From positions 1 through 38,434 of IMG/VR virus record IMGVR_UViG_3300037560_000238: a DNA stretch of 38,434 nucleotides; one strand, given 5' to 3'. The position numbers were made by a program, and so were the translations under genes. Source of the stretch: a virus. This document shows positions 7,583-13,609 of this stretch, piece after piece. Position 1 is the first letter of the stretch. Every line of letters starts with the position of its first letter. The notes beneath the pieces are model-generated. The model worked only from the letters and a program-made list of their open reading frames with translations. It did no database searches and had not been told where the DNA came from.

Positions 7583-7596
7583 GTCGGAGCCCGACT
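7582..7596 (+). promoter_or_regulatory. Perfect hairpin between stop and start, enclosing the ribosome-binding site
   Basis: AGTCGG-AGC-CCGACT forms a 6-bp stem with a 3-nt loop, beginning at the last base of the upstream TGA and ending one base before the ATG at 7598. The only Shine-Dalgarno candidate (GGAG) lies in the stem and loop, so folding could limit translation of the next gene. There is no U-tract, which argues against a terminator. Confidence 0.45.
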
Positions 7597-7597
7597 A

Positions 7598-7843
7598 ATG
7601 GCTGACGCGATGGCCGCTATAACAATCAAAATGCCCAAAGATTGGGCCGATCATTTCTGGGGATGGTGGCTTGATGGCGGTGGGGAACAGATGTTCTTGG
7701 AAGATGTTGACAAAACAGAGTGTGAGGGCGGATACACTTGGAGCGATTGGGACAGAGAGCAACGTCTCATCGTTCATGCAAAAGACCAAGCGGCGCTTCG
7801 TGGGGCAATGCTCAGCCCACCCGCCGAGCTGGAGGAGCCATAA
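7598..7843 (+). CDS. Hypothetical 81-aa protein
   Basis: Begins MADAMAAITIKMPKDW and is rich in Trp (WGWWLDGG, WSDWDREQR). It ends in a TAATG overlap with the next gene. No family is recognised. It marks the start of a run of very small genes, and its start codon lies directly behind a hairpin that may mask the ribosome-binding site. Confidence 0.62.
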   Translation: MADAMAAITIKMPKDWADHFWGWWLDGGGEQMFLEDVDKTECEGGYTWSDWDREQRLIVHAKDQAALRGAMLSPPAELEEP

Positions 7844-8019
7844 TGGAAAGTACGTGGCATGACAGAATGTGTCGTTGGATAGCAGAATATCTACCGCGAA
7901 GGGTGTTGTTCTACGCCCATTGTCGGTGGATGGTAAATGCTCAGGACGAAATAGAGGCCGAGAGAACTAAGAGACGGCGGCTCGGCTGCGGTTTGCCCGC
8001 TGAGCCGGAGCGGGACTGA
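7843..8019 (+). CDS. Hypothetical 58-aa basic protein
   Basis: Starts at the ATG of a TAATG junction with GGAGGAG upstream and ends in a TGATG junction. It begins MESTWHDRMCRWIAEYL and has a basic, arginine-rich second half (ERTKRRRLG). No motif is recognised. The two coupled junctions are the main support for it being translated. Confidence 0.6.
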   Translation: MESTWHDRMCRWIAEYLPRRVLFYAHCRWMVNAQDEIEAERTKRRRLGCGLPAEPERD

Positions 8020-8123
8020 TGGGCGTTATCGATGGAATCATTCTGGCAGTGGTGGCCGGGCTTCGCTGGCTGTGGCGTGCTCTGACGTGGCCGCTGCGTA
8101 AGCTCGGCGGGAGGTTGCCATGA
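8019..8123 (+). CDS. Tiny hydrophobic/amphipathic membrane peptide, 34 aa
   Basis: An ATG-TGA frame that starts in a TGATG overlap and ends in an ATGA overlap with the genes on either side, so it fills the gap exactly. The N-terminal half is hydrophobic (VIDGIILAVVAGL). The rest alternates Trp/Leu with Arg/Lys (RWLWRALTWPLRKLGGRL), giving an amphipathic, positively charged helix. This composition suits a membrane-active or membrane-bound peptide. No homolog is recognised. Confidence 0.55.
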   Translation: MGVIDGIILAVVAGLRWLWRALTWPLRKLGGRLP

Positions 8124-8356
8124 CAAAGTACCGCAAGAAGCCCGTGGTTGTCGAGGCCGAGCAGTTCTGGCCGGAGCAGAAGCCGTGGCCGGAAGGGGTC
8201 GAACAGCATGGGTTTGGCTTCTGGTTGAAAACAGTTGAAGGCTGGTACGTGGCAGACGTCGCCTGCGGCGATTGGATTGTTGACGACCCGCGTGACGGCC
8301 TTCGGGTGTATAAGTCGGGCGAGTTCGAGGCCATTTGCGAGAAGGTGGAACCATGA
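8120..8356 (+). CDS. Small phage protein of the YRKKP-VEA-Q type (PGDYG-like), left-arm copy
   Basis: A 78-aa protein beginning MTKYRKKPVVVEAEQF, with GDWIV in the middle and a C-terminal F-x-A-I-x-E-K segment. It belongs to a common phage small-protein type (start YRKKPVVxEAxQ, central GDW/Y) of unknown function. A second, diverged copy lies on the opposite strand at 32104-32385. Start by ATGA overlap with the preceding peptide gene. Confidence 0.72.
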   Translation: MTKYRKKPVVVEAEQFWPEQKPWPEGVEQHGFGFWLKTVEGWYVADVACGDWIVDDPRDGLRVYKSGEFEAICEKVEP

Positions 8357-8403
8357 AGCGACGGGACCAAGATCGGCAAGAGGATGTGATGGTGAAGGAG
8401 TAA
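8353..8403 (+). CDS. Possible 16-codon mini-ORF bridging two genes
   Basis: An ATG in the upstream stop (CCATGA) opens a 16-codon frame (MKRRDQDRQEDVMVKE) that ends 3 nt before the next start. Its last codons, AAGGAG, are the ribosome-binding site of that gene. It may be a leader that delivers ribosomes to the next start rather than a functional peptide. Weak call. Confidence 0.25.
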   Translation: MKRRDQDRQEDVMVKE

Positions 8404-8406
8404 GCA

Positions 8407-8592
8407 ATGGCGAAGAAACGGTTGGTGCGCGGCCTTGACTGGCATGCGTGGGTATGGTGCTGGGACGACGACGGCATCATTGACACCGCAACATACCCAA
8501 CAAAGGCCAAGGCGATACGTCAACGGTCGTTCTTGGTGTCCGGTGGCCATTGGATTCGCGTGAAGTTCGTGAAGGTCCGCGAACGCCCTTAG
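8407..8592 (+). CDS. Hypothetical 61-aa protein, paralog of the next gene
   Basis: Begins MAKKRLVRGLDWHAW and ends HWIRVKFVKVRERP. The next gene has the same frame: MAKKRFDGWAFRL at the start and KWVRVKLVEVHLDR at the end. The two are diverged tandem copies. AAGGAG lies 6 nt upstream. Aromatic and charged residues alternate, so a small beta domain is likely. Function unknown. Confidence 0.62.
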   Translation: MAKKRLVRGLDWHAWVWCWDDDGIIDTATYPTKAKAIRQRSFLVSGGHWIRVKFVKVRERP

Positions 8593-8605
8593 GACGGAGG
8601 ACGTG

Positions 8606-8803
8606 ATGGCGAAGAAACGATTCGATGGCTGGGCTTTCCGACTCCGCAAAGGCGGATACTACTGTGAGGAATGGTGGTCGCGCGTTCCTCTGATAATGCG
8701 GCTGAAGCCAAGTCAGCACTGGAATGGAATGGACCGCGCGGATACTGATGAGCCCGGCAAGTGGGTTCGCGTGAAGCTCGTGGAGGTCCACTTAGATCGT
8801 TAG
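8606..8803 (+). CDS. Hypothetical 65-aa protein, paralog of the preceding gene
   Basis: Start at the ATG of GTGATGGCG, preceded by GGAGG. It begins MAKKRFDGWAFRLRKGG and ends KWVRVKLVEVHLDR, matching the previous gene at both ends. The start region ATGGCGAAGAAACG is identical to that of the previous gene for 14 nt. Function unknown. Confidence 0.62.
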   Translation: MAKKRFDGWAFRLRKGGYYCEEWWSRVPLIMRLKPSQHWNGMDRADTDEPGKWVRVKLVEVHLDR

Positions 8804-8846
8804 GTTGCGGTGTAGGCCAACGTCAAGACCGTTGATGGAGGATGCG

Positions 8847-9050
8847 ATGGCGAAGACGACTCAGTTGCACGAAGTAGAAATCAGTGTGCGGGGCCAGGTG
8901 TGGGCGGATGGTCCAGGTATCGCCAGGGCTGTGCTGTATCGGGAGGTCGAAGCGGCCTTGGACATCTATGCGCGTCTAGGCTCGCTGTGTGTCATGTGGC
9001 AGGAAGATGTGAAGTGGTTTGGGGCGACCGACCCCGAGGACGACGACTAA
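8847..9050 (+). CDS. Hypothetical 67-aa protein
   Basis: Start at 8847 chosen for GGAGG at 6-nt spacing; longer in-frame starts lack a ribosome-binding site. It begins MAKTTQLHEVEIS and ends in an acidic tail (DPEDDD). The start reads ATGGCGAAGACG, as in several other genes of this cluster. No family recognised. Confidence 0.58.
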   Translation: MAKTTQLHEVEISVRGQVWADGPGIARAVLYREVEAALDIYARLGSLCVMWQEDVKWFGATDPEDDD

Positions 9051-9099
9051 CGGATAACGTCCGCTGAGACCGGTTAGTTGCATTGAAGAGGAGATGGCG

Positions 9100-9309
9100 A
9101 TGAAATATCCTAAGACGATTTATGTAAAGTACCAGAGTGAAAGGGACACTACGTGGTTAGTGGCAAGCAAGACTCCGAACGAACTGGCTGAACAAGACGA
9201 AGTTATTCGCGGAGCCCAATATCAGCTCGTAGGAGAGGTATCACTTGTGAACACGACTGCTGTCAACAAGCTTGAAACGCTCACTGCCAAGCGAAAGAAG
9301 GTCCGCTAA
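9100..9309 (+). CDS. Hypothetical 69-aa phage accessory protein
   Basis: Begins MKYPKTIYVKYQSERD. The ATG at 9100 is preferred over the one at 9094, because AAGAGGAG ends immediately before 9094 but 6 nt before 9100. The opening PKTIYVK followed by a core ending AQYQLVGEVSLVN resembles small accessory proteins found in many phages. Function unknown. The C-terminus is basic (AKRKKVR). Confidence 0.62.
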   Translation: MKYPKTIYVKYQSERDTTWLVASKTPNELAEQDEVIRGAQYQLVGEVSLVNTTAVNKLETLTAKRKKVR

Positions 9310-9338
9310 ACGCCTATTATGTCGCACAGGAGAAAGCG

Positions 9339-9536
9339 ATGGCGAAGACGGAAGTGTTAGATCAACCGTTCGAGGAATGGTATGAGGCGCATCCTTTGGT
9401 GAGGTGCTTTGGCGCCGAGATTGCGCATGAGCAAGTCAAGTACAAAGGTCTAGCAAAGTTGCTTGGCTTAAACCGTGATATCGCTCATCTCGCTTACTTG
9501 GAAGGCATACGCCAGTGTAAGGAGGCCCAGGTCTGA
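9339..9536 (+). CDS. Hypothetical 65-aa helical protein
   Basis: Begins MAKTEVLDQPFEEWY, with AGGAG upstream at good spacing. The sequence is mostly helical, with charged and aromatic residues, and has two Cys. No family recognised. It shares the ATGGCGAAGACGG start context of the neighbouring small genes. Confidence 0.6.
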   Translation: MAKTEVLDQPFEEWYEAHPLVRCFGAEIAHEQVKYKGLAKLLGLNRDIAHLAYLEGIRQCKEAQV

Positions 9537-9566
9537 TAATGGGTGTAGGTTGCATTGAAAGGATGA

Positions 9567-9719
9567 ATGATGGGAATGTGGAAACGAATGCTACGGTTCG
9601 GTTTTCTACTGGCGCTGATCGGCCCCTGCCTTCCAGCGGACAAGACATGGGAAGTGCGCAAACCGGGGATAGGATGCGGTTGGCCGCAGCCCCATCCTCC
9701 CGGCACCCCCGACGGCTAA
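9567..9719 (+). CDS. Small exported peptide with a signal sequence, 50 aa
   Basis: The frame starting at 9567 (alternatives 9570 and 9576) gives a basic N-terminus (MWKRMLRFG), a hydrophobic core (FLLALIGP) and a plausible signal-peptidase site (LPA before DKTWEV). A short Pro/Gly-rich mature part with one Cys follows. A competing frame over the same bases gives a low-complexity product with no such architecture, so this frame is preferred. AAAGG lies just upstream. It may be a periplasmic or secreted phage factor. Moderate to low certainty. Confidence 0.45.
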   Translation: MMGMWKRMLRFGFLLALIGPCLPADKTWEVRKPGIGCGWPQPHPPGTPDG

Positions 9720-9735
9720 AGAAGACGATTCGCCG

Positions 9736-10086
9736 ATGACGAGCATGGAAGTCCTGCAACTGAACCGGATTTTCCGGGAACGCAAGCATTGGTCACAGGA
9801 CGCAGAGGCCCGCAATTGCCGGGGAACCCCCGTCTCCTACGACCACCCCTCTGCCGCTTCCTTCTCCCTCGACGGCGCTCTGTTCAAAGTCCTCGGACCC
9901 GCCCGCGCCATGTTCGCCATGCCAAAATTCACTGGCCATATGGTCGGTGGTCCTTCGGGGCTTTATTGGGGGGGTGACGACCCTTGTTGCGAAGCCCTCC
10001 GAGTCCTCAAAGACTGGAACGACGCCGAGACGACGAAGTACGGCGTCTGGCGCAAACGTCTGCTGACTTTGCCTGTCTGGAGCTAG
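9736..10086 (+). CDS. DUF6197-like phage protein
   Basis: A 116-aa protein. The pattern HWSQDAEARN, then SLDGALFKVLG, then LKDWND near the C-terminus resembles the phage family DUF6197 (W-x-Q/C-x-A, a GA/GAL motif, and WND). Function of that family is unknown to me. The ribosome-binding site is weak (AGAAG). The family link is from memory of the motif pattern and should be treated as tentative. Confidence 0.62.
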   Translation: MTSMEVLQLNRIFRERKHWSQDAEARNCRGTPVSYDHPSAASFSLDGALFKVLGPARAMFAMPKFTGHMVGGPSGLYWGGDDPCCEALRVLKDWNDAETTKYGVWRKRLLTLPVWS

Positions 10087-10090
10087 AACA

Positions 10091-10252
10091 ATGTCGGTGC
10101 TCTTAGTTCTCTTGGTTTCAATCAACGCGATCATTTGCGCCCTCAGCGCTTACACGTCGCGGTGGCCCACTTTCAGTGTGAGTGCCGTCGTCCTGTTCGT
10201 GTGCCTCCTTCACCTCCTCGACGAAATCTTAGCAAGGTTGCCCCAATGCTAG
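10091..10252 (+). CDS. Two-helix small membrane protein, 53 aa (holin-like architecture)
   Basis: ATG 4 nt behind the previous stop. Two hydrophobic segments (VLLVLLVSINAIICALSA and VSAVVLFVCLLHLL) are joined by a short loop (YTSRWPTFS), with a short C-terminus. The last 7 nt overlap the next gene (ATGCTAG). This is the shape of a class II-like holin or a small phage membrane anchor. It lies in the replication arm, away from the other membrane genes, so a lysis role is only one option. Confidence 0.5.
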   Translation: MSVLLVLLVSINAIICALSAYTSRWPTFSVSAVVLFVCLLHLLDEILARLPQC

Positions 10253-10638
10253 TCATAGCCGCCAGGACGAAAATGCGACGGAAACACCGTGTCCTTTATG
10301 ACCGTGCCAGCCGAGCTGTAGACTGCTGGTATGTCCACATCCCCCGGCTTATCGCCAAGAACTTCGCCGTCGGGGGCCGCGACATGCACCTCACATGGAA
10401 GCCCGCCGCACCACACCGTCTTCTTCTTGAATTCACCCAGGACGCTTCCGATGAAGAAGGCAGCGGAGTGCTCGCCCGTCTCTGGATCGCTGAGCGAGGC
10501 TGCAGAGGCACCCTCCGCCTTCCCTCCTGCTGGATCCACGACGAACCAATTGCCAAAGTCGCCGAGGGTATCCTGGCCGTCCACCGCGACGAGGCAAAGC
10601 AGCTTTACCTGGTGTGGGAATGGAACGATGCAGGATGA
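10246..10638 (+). CDS. Hypothetical 130-aa protein
   Basis: Start at the ATG that overlaps the previous stop by 7 nt (ATGCTAG). The frame is open further upstream, but there it only crosses the membrane-protein gene. The N-terminus is basic (AARTKMRRKHRVLYDRASR). The rest alternates strands and charged residues, and it ends YLVWEWNDAG. The last 11 nt overlap the ATPase gene. No family recognised. Confidence 0.6.
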   Translation: MLVIAARTKMRRKHRVLYDRASRAVDCWYVHIPRLIAKNFAVGGRDMHLTWKPAAPHRLLLEFTQDASDEEGSGVLARLWIAERGCRGTLRLPSCWIHDEPIAKVAEGILAVHRDEAKQLYLVWEWNDAG

Positions 10639-11863
10639 GGGCAGCCCCCTTGCCAACCTCCGCCGCCTCTTCCAGGGAGTCCTTAAGCTACCGAAAGGTA
10701 ACGAAGGTCTTTTCGACTACCTGTTCTGCATTGCCGTCGGGGGGGCTTACCCTCGCGGCGTCGAACCAAATTGGGGAGCTTTGATCGCTGACTCCGGCTC
10801 CGGAAAGTCTCTGGTAACTCTCATGCTCAACGGCCTCGCAGAGTACATCTACGAGGGTGACGATGTGACTGATCGTGCCCTGGTGTCCTGCAAGCCGGAT
10901 GAAGCCACAGGAAAAGCTCCTTCGATGTTGGAACGTCTGAACGGCAAGACTTACCTGGTTGACGACTTCTCCGTCATTGCCTCCGCCCGCGATGATGAAG
11001 CAGCACGCATCGCCTCCCAGTTCCGTACCGTCTACAAAGGCCGCTACTCCAAAGATTCCGGAATGGGCGACGGCCGCCGACAAGCTGTCGGCCGCTTCAA
11101 CATCCTGATGGCCGCCGTTCAGGAAATGGACGACTGGATTCTCAAGCACGGTCAGCTCGGACAACGCTTCATCATCTATCGGATGCACATTCCCCGCCCC
11201 GTTCGGGATGCTTATTCCGATCACGTTATTCGGATGCAACCTACCGAGCACATCTGGAAAGCTCAACTTGAAGCGGCCCTGGCCGACCAACTCCTACCCA
11301 TCATCCGCGCCCTCCCGAAGGACCCTGAAAAGATTACCCCTCCCTTGCCCGACAAATATCGCCACGCAATGATCCGCCTTACAGGCACCGTGGTGGATTT
11401 GAGAACCTTCCCGAAGGGCCTCACCCAAAGCACGGGCAAGATTTCCTACCCCCTTCTGCAGCGTGCCGCTCAGGAAGTTGCCACCCGCCTCCCCCGGCAG
11501 TTTATCGTCCTGGGTTGGACGCGAGCCCGCGTAGATGCACGCGAGGCCTGGAACGACAGTGACCTCCGCTTCATCAAACGAATCGCCTGGGATACCATCC
11601 CTTACCTCGGCCAGTGCCTCGTCAGAATCCTCCACGACAAACCAGAGGGTCTAACCCTGCTCGAAATGAAAGACCGCCTCTATCTGCCCCTCTCCGCCAT
11701 CACCTCCATCGCCTACTGCTGGGGCAGCATCGGCATCATGCAGCGCCCCTCCGCAGGAGGCAAATGGGCTTTTGAAGAAACCTTCCGCCACCGGATCAAC
11801 GAAGTCTGGGAATCGGAGCGTGAGTGGTGGCCTCACTTCCCCTCCCACAAGAAAGGAAAATAG
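10628..11863 (+). CDS. P-loop ATPase with C-terminal winged helix (candidate replicative helicase/primase-helicase-type protein)
   Basis: A 411-aa protein from the ATG at 10628; the longer open frame upstream is shadow of the previous gene. Walker A is ADSGSGKS (54-61), with Ala in place of the first Gly. Walker B is TYLVDDFS (D112/D113). RFNILMAAV and GQRFIIYR (R180) look like sensor and arginine-finger segments. The pattern (P-loop, DD, YKGRYSKDSG, then GQRF) is that of AAA+/SF3-like phage replication ATPases that use BT4734/VapE-type motifs. Residues about 325-385 resemble a winged helix. No primase domain is visible. It is likely the replisome motor or loader for the polymerase at the left edge; the exact subfamily is uncertain. 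Confidence 0.68.
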   Translation: MQDEGSPLANLRRLFQGVLKLPKGNEGLFDYLFCIAVGGAYPRGVEPNWGALIADSGSGKSLVTLMLNGLAEYIYEGDDVTDRALVSCKPDEATGKAPSMLERLNGKTYLVDDFSVIASARDDEAARIASQFRTVYKGRYSKDSGMGDGRRQAVGRFNILMAAVQEMDDWILKHGQLGQRFIIYRMHIPRPVRDAYSDHVIRMQPTEHIWKAQLEAALADQLLPIIRALPKDPEKITPPLPDKYRHAMIRLTGTVVDLRTFPKGLTQSTGKISYPLLQRAAQEVATRLPRQFIVLGWTRARVDAREAWNDSDLRFIKRIAWDTIPYLGQCLVRILHDKPEGLTLLEMKDRLYLPLSAITSIAYCWGSIGIMQRPSAGGKWAFEETFRHRINEVWESEREWWPHFPSHKKGK

Positions 11864-11864
11864 A

Positions 11865-12299
11865 ATGGCAATGGCCAAAGACGAAAAAGACGAAGACGAA
11901 GGAGTCACTCAGACGGAGTTCGACATCATCCTCCGAAAGCTGCGCGAAACAGAAGACAAGCTGCTGAAGACCAAGGGCGCCGACTACACCGCCGGGTCCA
12001 CCAACCGCCTCGTCAACTTCTACGATGCGGCCCGCATTCTCCGGAAGGACGTTCGAGAAATATGGGCAGTCCTCTTCTACAAGCACGTCTCCGCCGTGCT
12101 CGCCTGGGCAGCCACGGGCACCACCGAATCGGAATCCCTGATGAGCCGCATGGCCGACATCCGCAACTACGCTGCCCTCGGCCTGGCCATTGCTCATGCC
12201 GAAAGAGACGACTGCTATCGCCAGCACCCAGCTACTGAAGAAGCCATCGCCACGGCCCTGGCCCAACCCCGGCCCCGAGTCGTAGCCCTCACTGACTAA
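11865..12299 (+). CDS. DUF1599 / MazG-like nucleotide-pool protein
   Basis: A 144-aa protein. The pattern LLKTKGADYTAGSTNRLVNF, then W-x-x-x-x-x-KHVSAVLAW, then ESLMSRMADIRNYAALGLAI matches the all-alpha DUF1599 (nucleotide-modification-associated) proteins related to MazG. Such proteins are found beside nucleotide-modifying enzymes in phages. The N-terminus is short and very acidic (KDEKDEDEG). Start at 11865 with AAAGG upstream; the frame upstream is shadow of the ATPase gene. Neighbours are a deoxyribosyltransferase-like protein and a second MazG-like protein. Confidence 0.75.
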   Translation: MAMAKDEKDEDEGVTQTEFDIILRKLRETEDKLLKTKGADYTAGSTNRLVNFYDAARILRKDVREIWAVLFYKHVSAVLAWAATGTTESESLMSRMADIRNYAALGLAIAHAERDDCYRQHPATEEAIATALAQPRPRVVALTD

Positions 12300-12313
12300 G
12301 AAAGGAGATTCCT

Positions 12314-12979
12314 ATGAAAACCAAACCCCTAATCTACGTCGCCGGTCCTTATTCCCACCCGGACCCGATCCTCAACGTCCGCCGCGCCATCCAAGTCGGC
12401 AACTGGATTGAATCTCTCGGCGGACTCCCCTACATCCCGCATCTGTCGATGTTCCAACACCTCTGTGCGCCCCGCAACTACGAACAATGGATCCAGCTCG
12501 GCCTCGCCTGGGTCCAGCGCTGCGATGCTTTCATCCGCATCCCCGGCGGTTCCCGAGGCGCCGACCGCGAAGAAGCCCTGGCCTTCGAGTTGAAAATCCC
12601 GTCCTTCCGGTGCACACTGTTCGACGACCGCTCACCTGCTTCGGGCTTGCTAGCCTGGATCAAAAACTGGCGACCTCCCAAGCGCACCGCCGGTTGTAGC
12701 CACGTCATGGAGTTTAATGACTGCCCCTACTGTGTAGCGATTATCCAGGGCCGAATGGATGATGCCCGCCAAAAGTGTGCAAAAGCCATCTGCAAGGGTT
12801 GCAAGGCTGAATGGCCGGTTAGAAGAGTAACCAGTCTCGGATGGATCCACGACATTCCAGAGGAGGAAACAAACTGCGATCCCTGTTCATCGGAGTACGT
12901 TCGACTCCGGAGCTGGACCTCTTGTGAAGCCGGGGCAATCCGAGACCTTATAAAGGAGAAGACTGGCAATGAGAGTTGA
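12314..12979 (+). CDS. Nucleoside 2-deoxyribosyltransferase-like domain fused to a Cys-rich C-terminal domain
   Basis: A 221-aa protein. Residues 1-105 match the deoxyribosyltransferase/DUF4406 fold: IYVAGPYSHPDPILNVRRAI at the start, and CDAFIRIPGGSRGADREEALAF with the PGGS-x-G-x-x-x-E signature. The family exchanges or hydrolyses bases on deoxynucleosides or deoxynucleotides. Residues from about 125 carry many Cys: a Cys-His pair, CPYC, CKGC and CDPC plus single Cys residues. This looks like one or two zinc-binding units. The tail is unusual for stand-alone family members, which are about 110-160 aa. Strong ribosome-binding site (AAAGGAG). The last 11 nt overlap the MazG-like gene. Confidence 0.78.
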   Translation: MKTKPLIYVAGPYSHPDPILNVRRAIQVGNWIESLGGLPYIPHLSMFQHLCAPRNYEQWIQLGLAWVQRCDAFIRIPGGSRGADREEALAFELKIPSFRCTLFDDRSPASGLLAWIKNWRPPKRTAGCSHVMEFNDCPYCVAIIQGRMDDARQKCAKAICKGCKAEWPVRRVTSLGWIHDIPEEETNCDPCSSEYVRLRSWTSCEAGAIRDLIKEKTGNES

Positions 12980-13220
12980 GGATGCCAACACCCACGTAGT
13001 AGAGGAACTCCAAAGAGCCCTTGTGAATTTCCCCACCTTCCATTCGCCTCACGAAGGGCTCGCCGTCCTCGAAGAAGAAGTAGCCGAACTCCGCAGGGTT
13101 GTCCACGAGAACAAAAAAGGCACCAGGGGATTTGAAAATGACACCGTCCGACGCCGATTCACCGGCGAGGCCGTCCACTGTGCCGCGATGGCCCTCCGCT
13201 GCCTTGTGGACCTTTGCTGA
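12969..13220 (+). CDS. MazG-like small all-alpha NTP pyrophosphohydrolase-type protein
   Basis: An 83-aa protein. FHSPHEGLAVLEEEVAELRRVV carries the E-x-x-E-rich metal-binding helix of MazG-type enzymes, and RRFTGEAVHCAAMALRCLVDLC supplies the second acidic helix (E-A-x-x-x-A-A-M-A-x-R). Such proteins cleave or shape dNTP/NTP pools. It starts in an 11-nt overlap with the deoxyribosyltransferase-like gene and belongs to the same nucleotide-pool cluster. Confidence 0.72.
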   Translation: MRVEDANTHVVEELQRALVNFPTFHSPHEGLAVLEEEVAELRRVVHENKKGTRGFENDTVRRRFTGEAVHCAAMALRCLVDLC

Positions 13221-13231
13221 AGGAGAATCTG

Positions 13232-13609
13232 ATGCCCCGGCAGAAGTTTGAAGAACGATGGGAATGTCTTAATTGCCCCAAGACTCACCTGACAGAGCAA
13301 GAGGCGCACGACTGCGAGGTGTCCCACGCAGTCACCGAGAGGCTCGATCGGTGGGCTCACTACTTCCCTGGTTTCCACCCAAAAGATGACCGCTACACCT
13401 GGCACTGCGTAGACTGCGGCTTACTGCTCGTCACGTTTGAACCGGTACGGGACGGCCACCGCAACGAGCCGGGACCCCGCCACAATGTCAAGGTGAATCG
13501 GGTCCACCTCGGAGGCCTCCGGTGTTACGAGTGCATCAACAAGATGAAGGCTCGAATCTTCGCAGCCCTAGAAGCCACTGAAACCTGCGAAAGTGTCGGC
13601 CGGGCTTAG
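13232..13609 (+). CDS. Cys-rich zinc-ribbon-like protein, last gene of the + arm
   Basis: A 125-aa protein. ATG at 13232 with AGGAG 6 nt upstream; an earlier ATG lacks a site. It contains CLNC with a following His and Cys (HDCEVSH), then CVDC and CYEC, which would allow two zinc sites. Nucleic-acid binding is possible. Its 3' end overlaps the 3' end of the convergent 1089-aa gene by 42 nt, so there is no intergenic terminator between the arms. Confidence 0.68.
   Translation: MPRQKFEERWECLNCPKTHLTEQEAHDCEVSHAVTERLDRWAHYFPGFHPKDDRYTWHCVDCGLLLVTFEPVRDGHRNEPGPRHNVKVNRVHLGGLRCYECINKMKARIFAALEATETCESVGRA

Noticed and set aside
9539-9739. 66-codon + frame
   Set aside because: Low-complexity product; the overlapping frame at 9567 has a signal-peptide architecture and better fits the neighbours.
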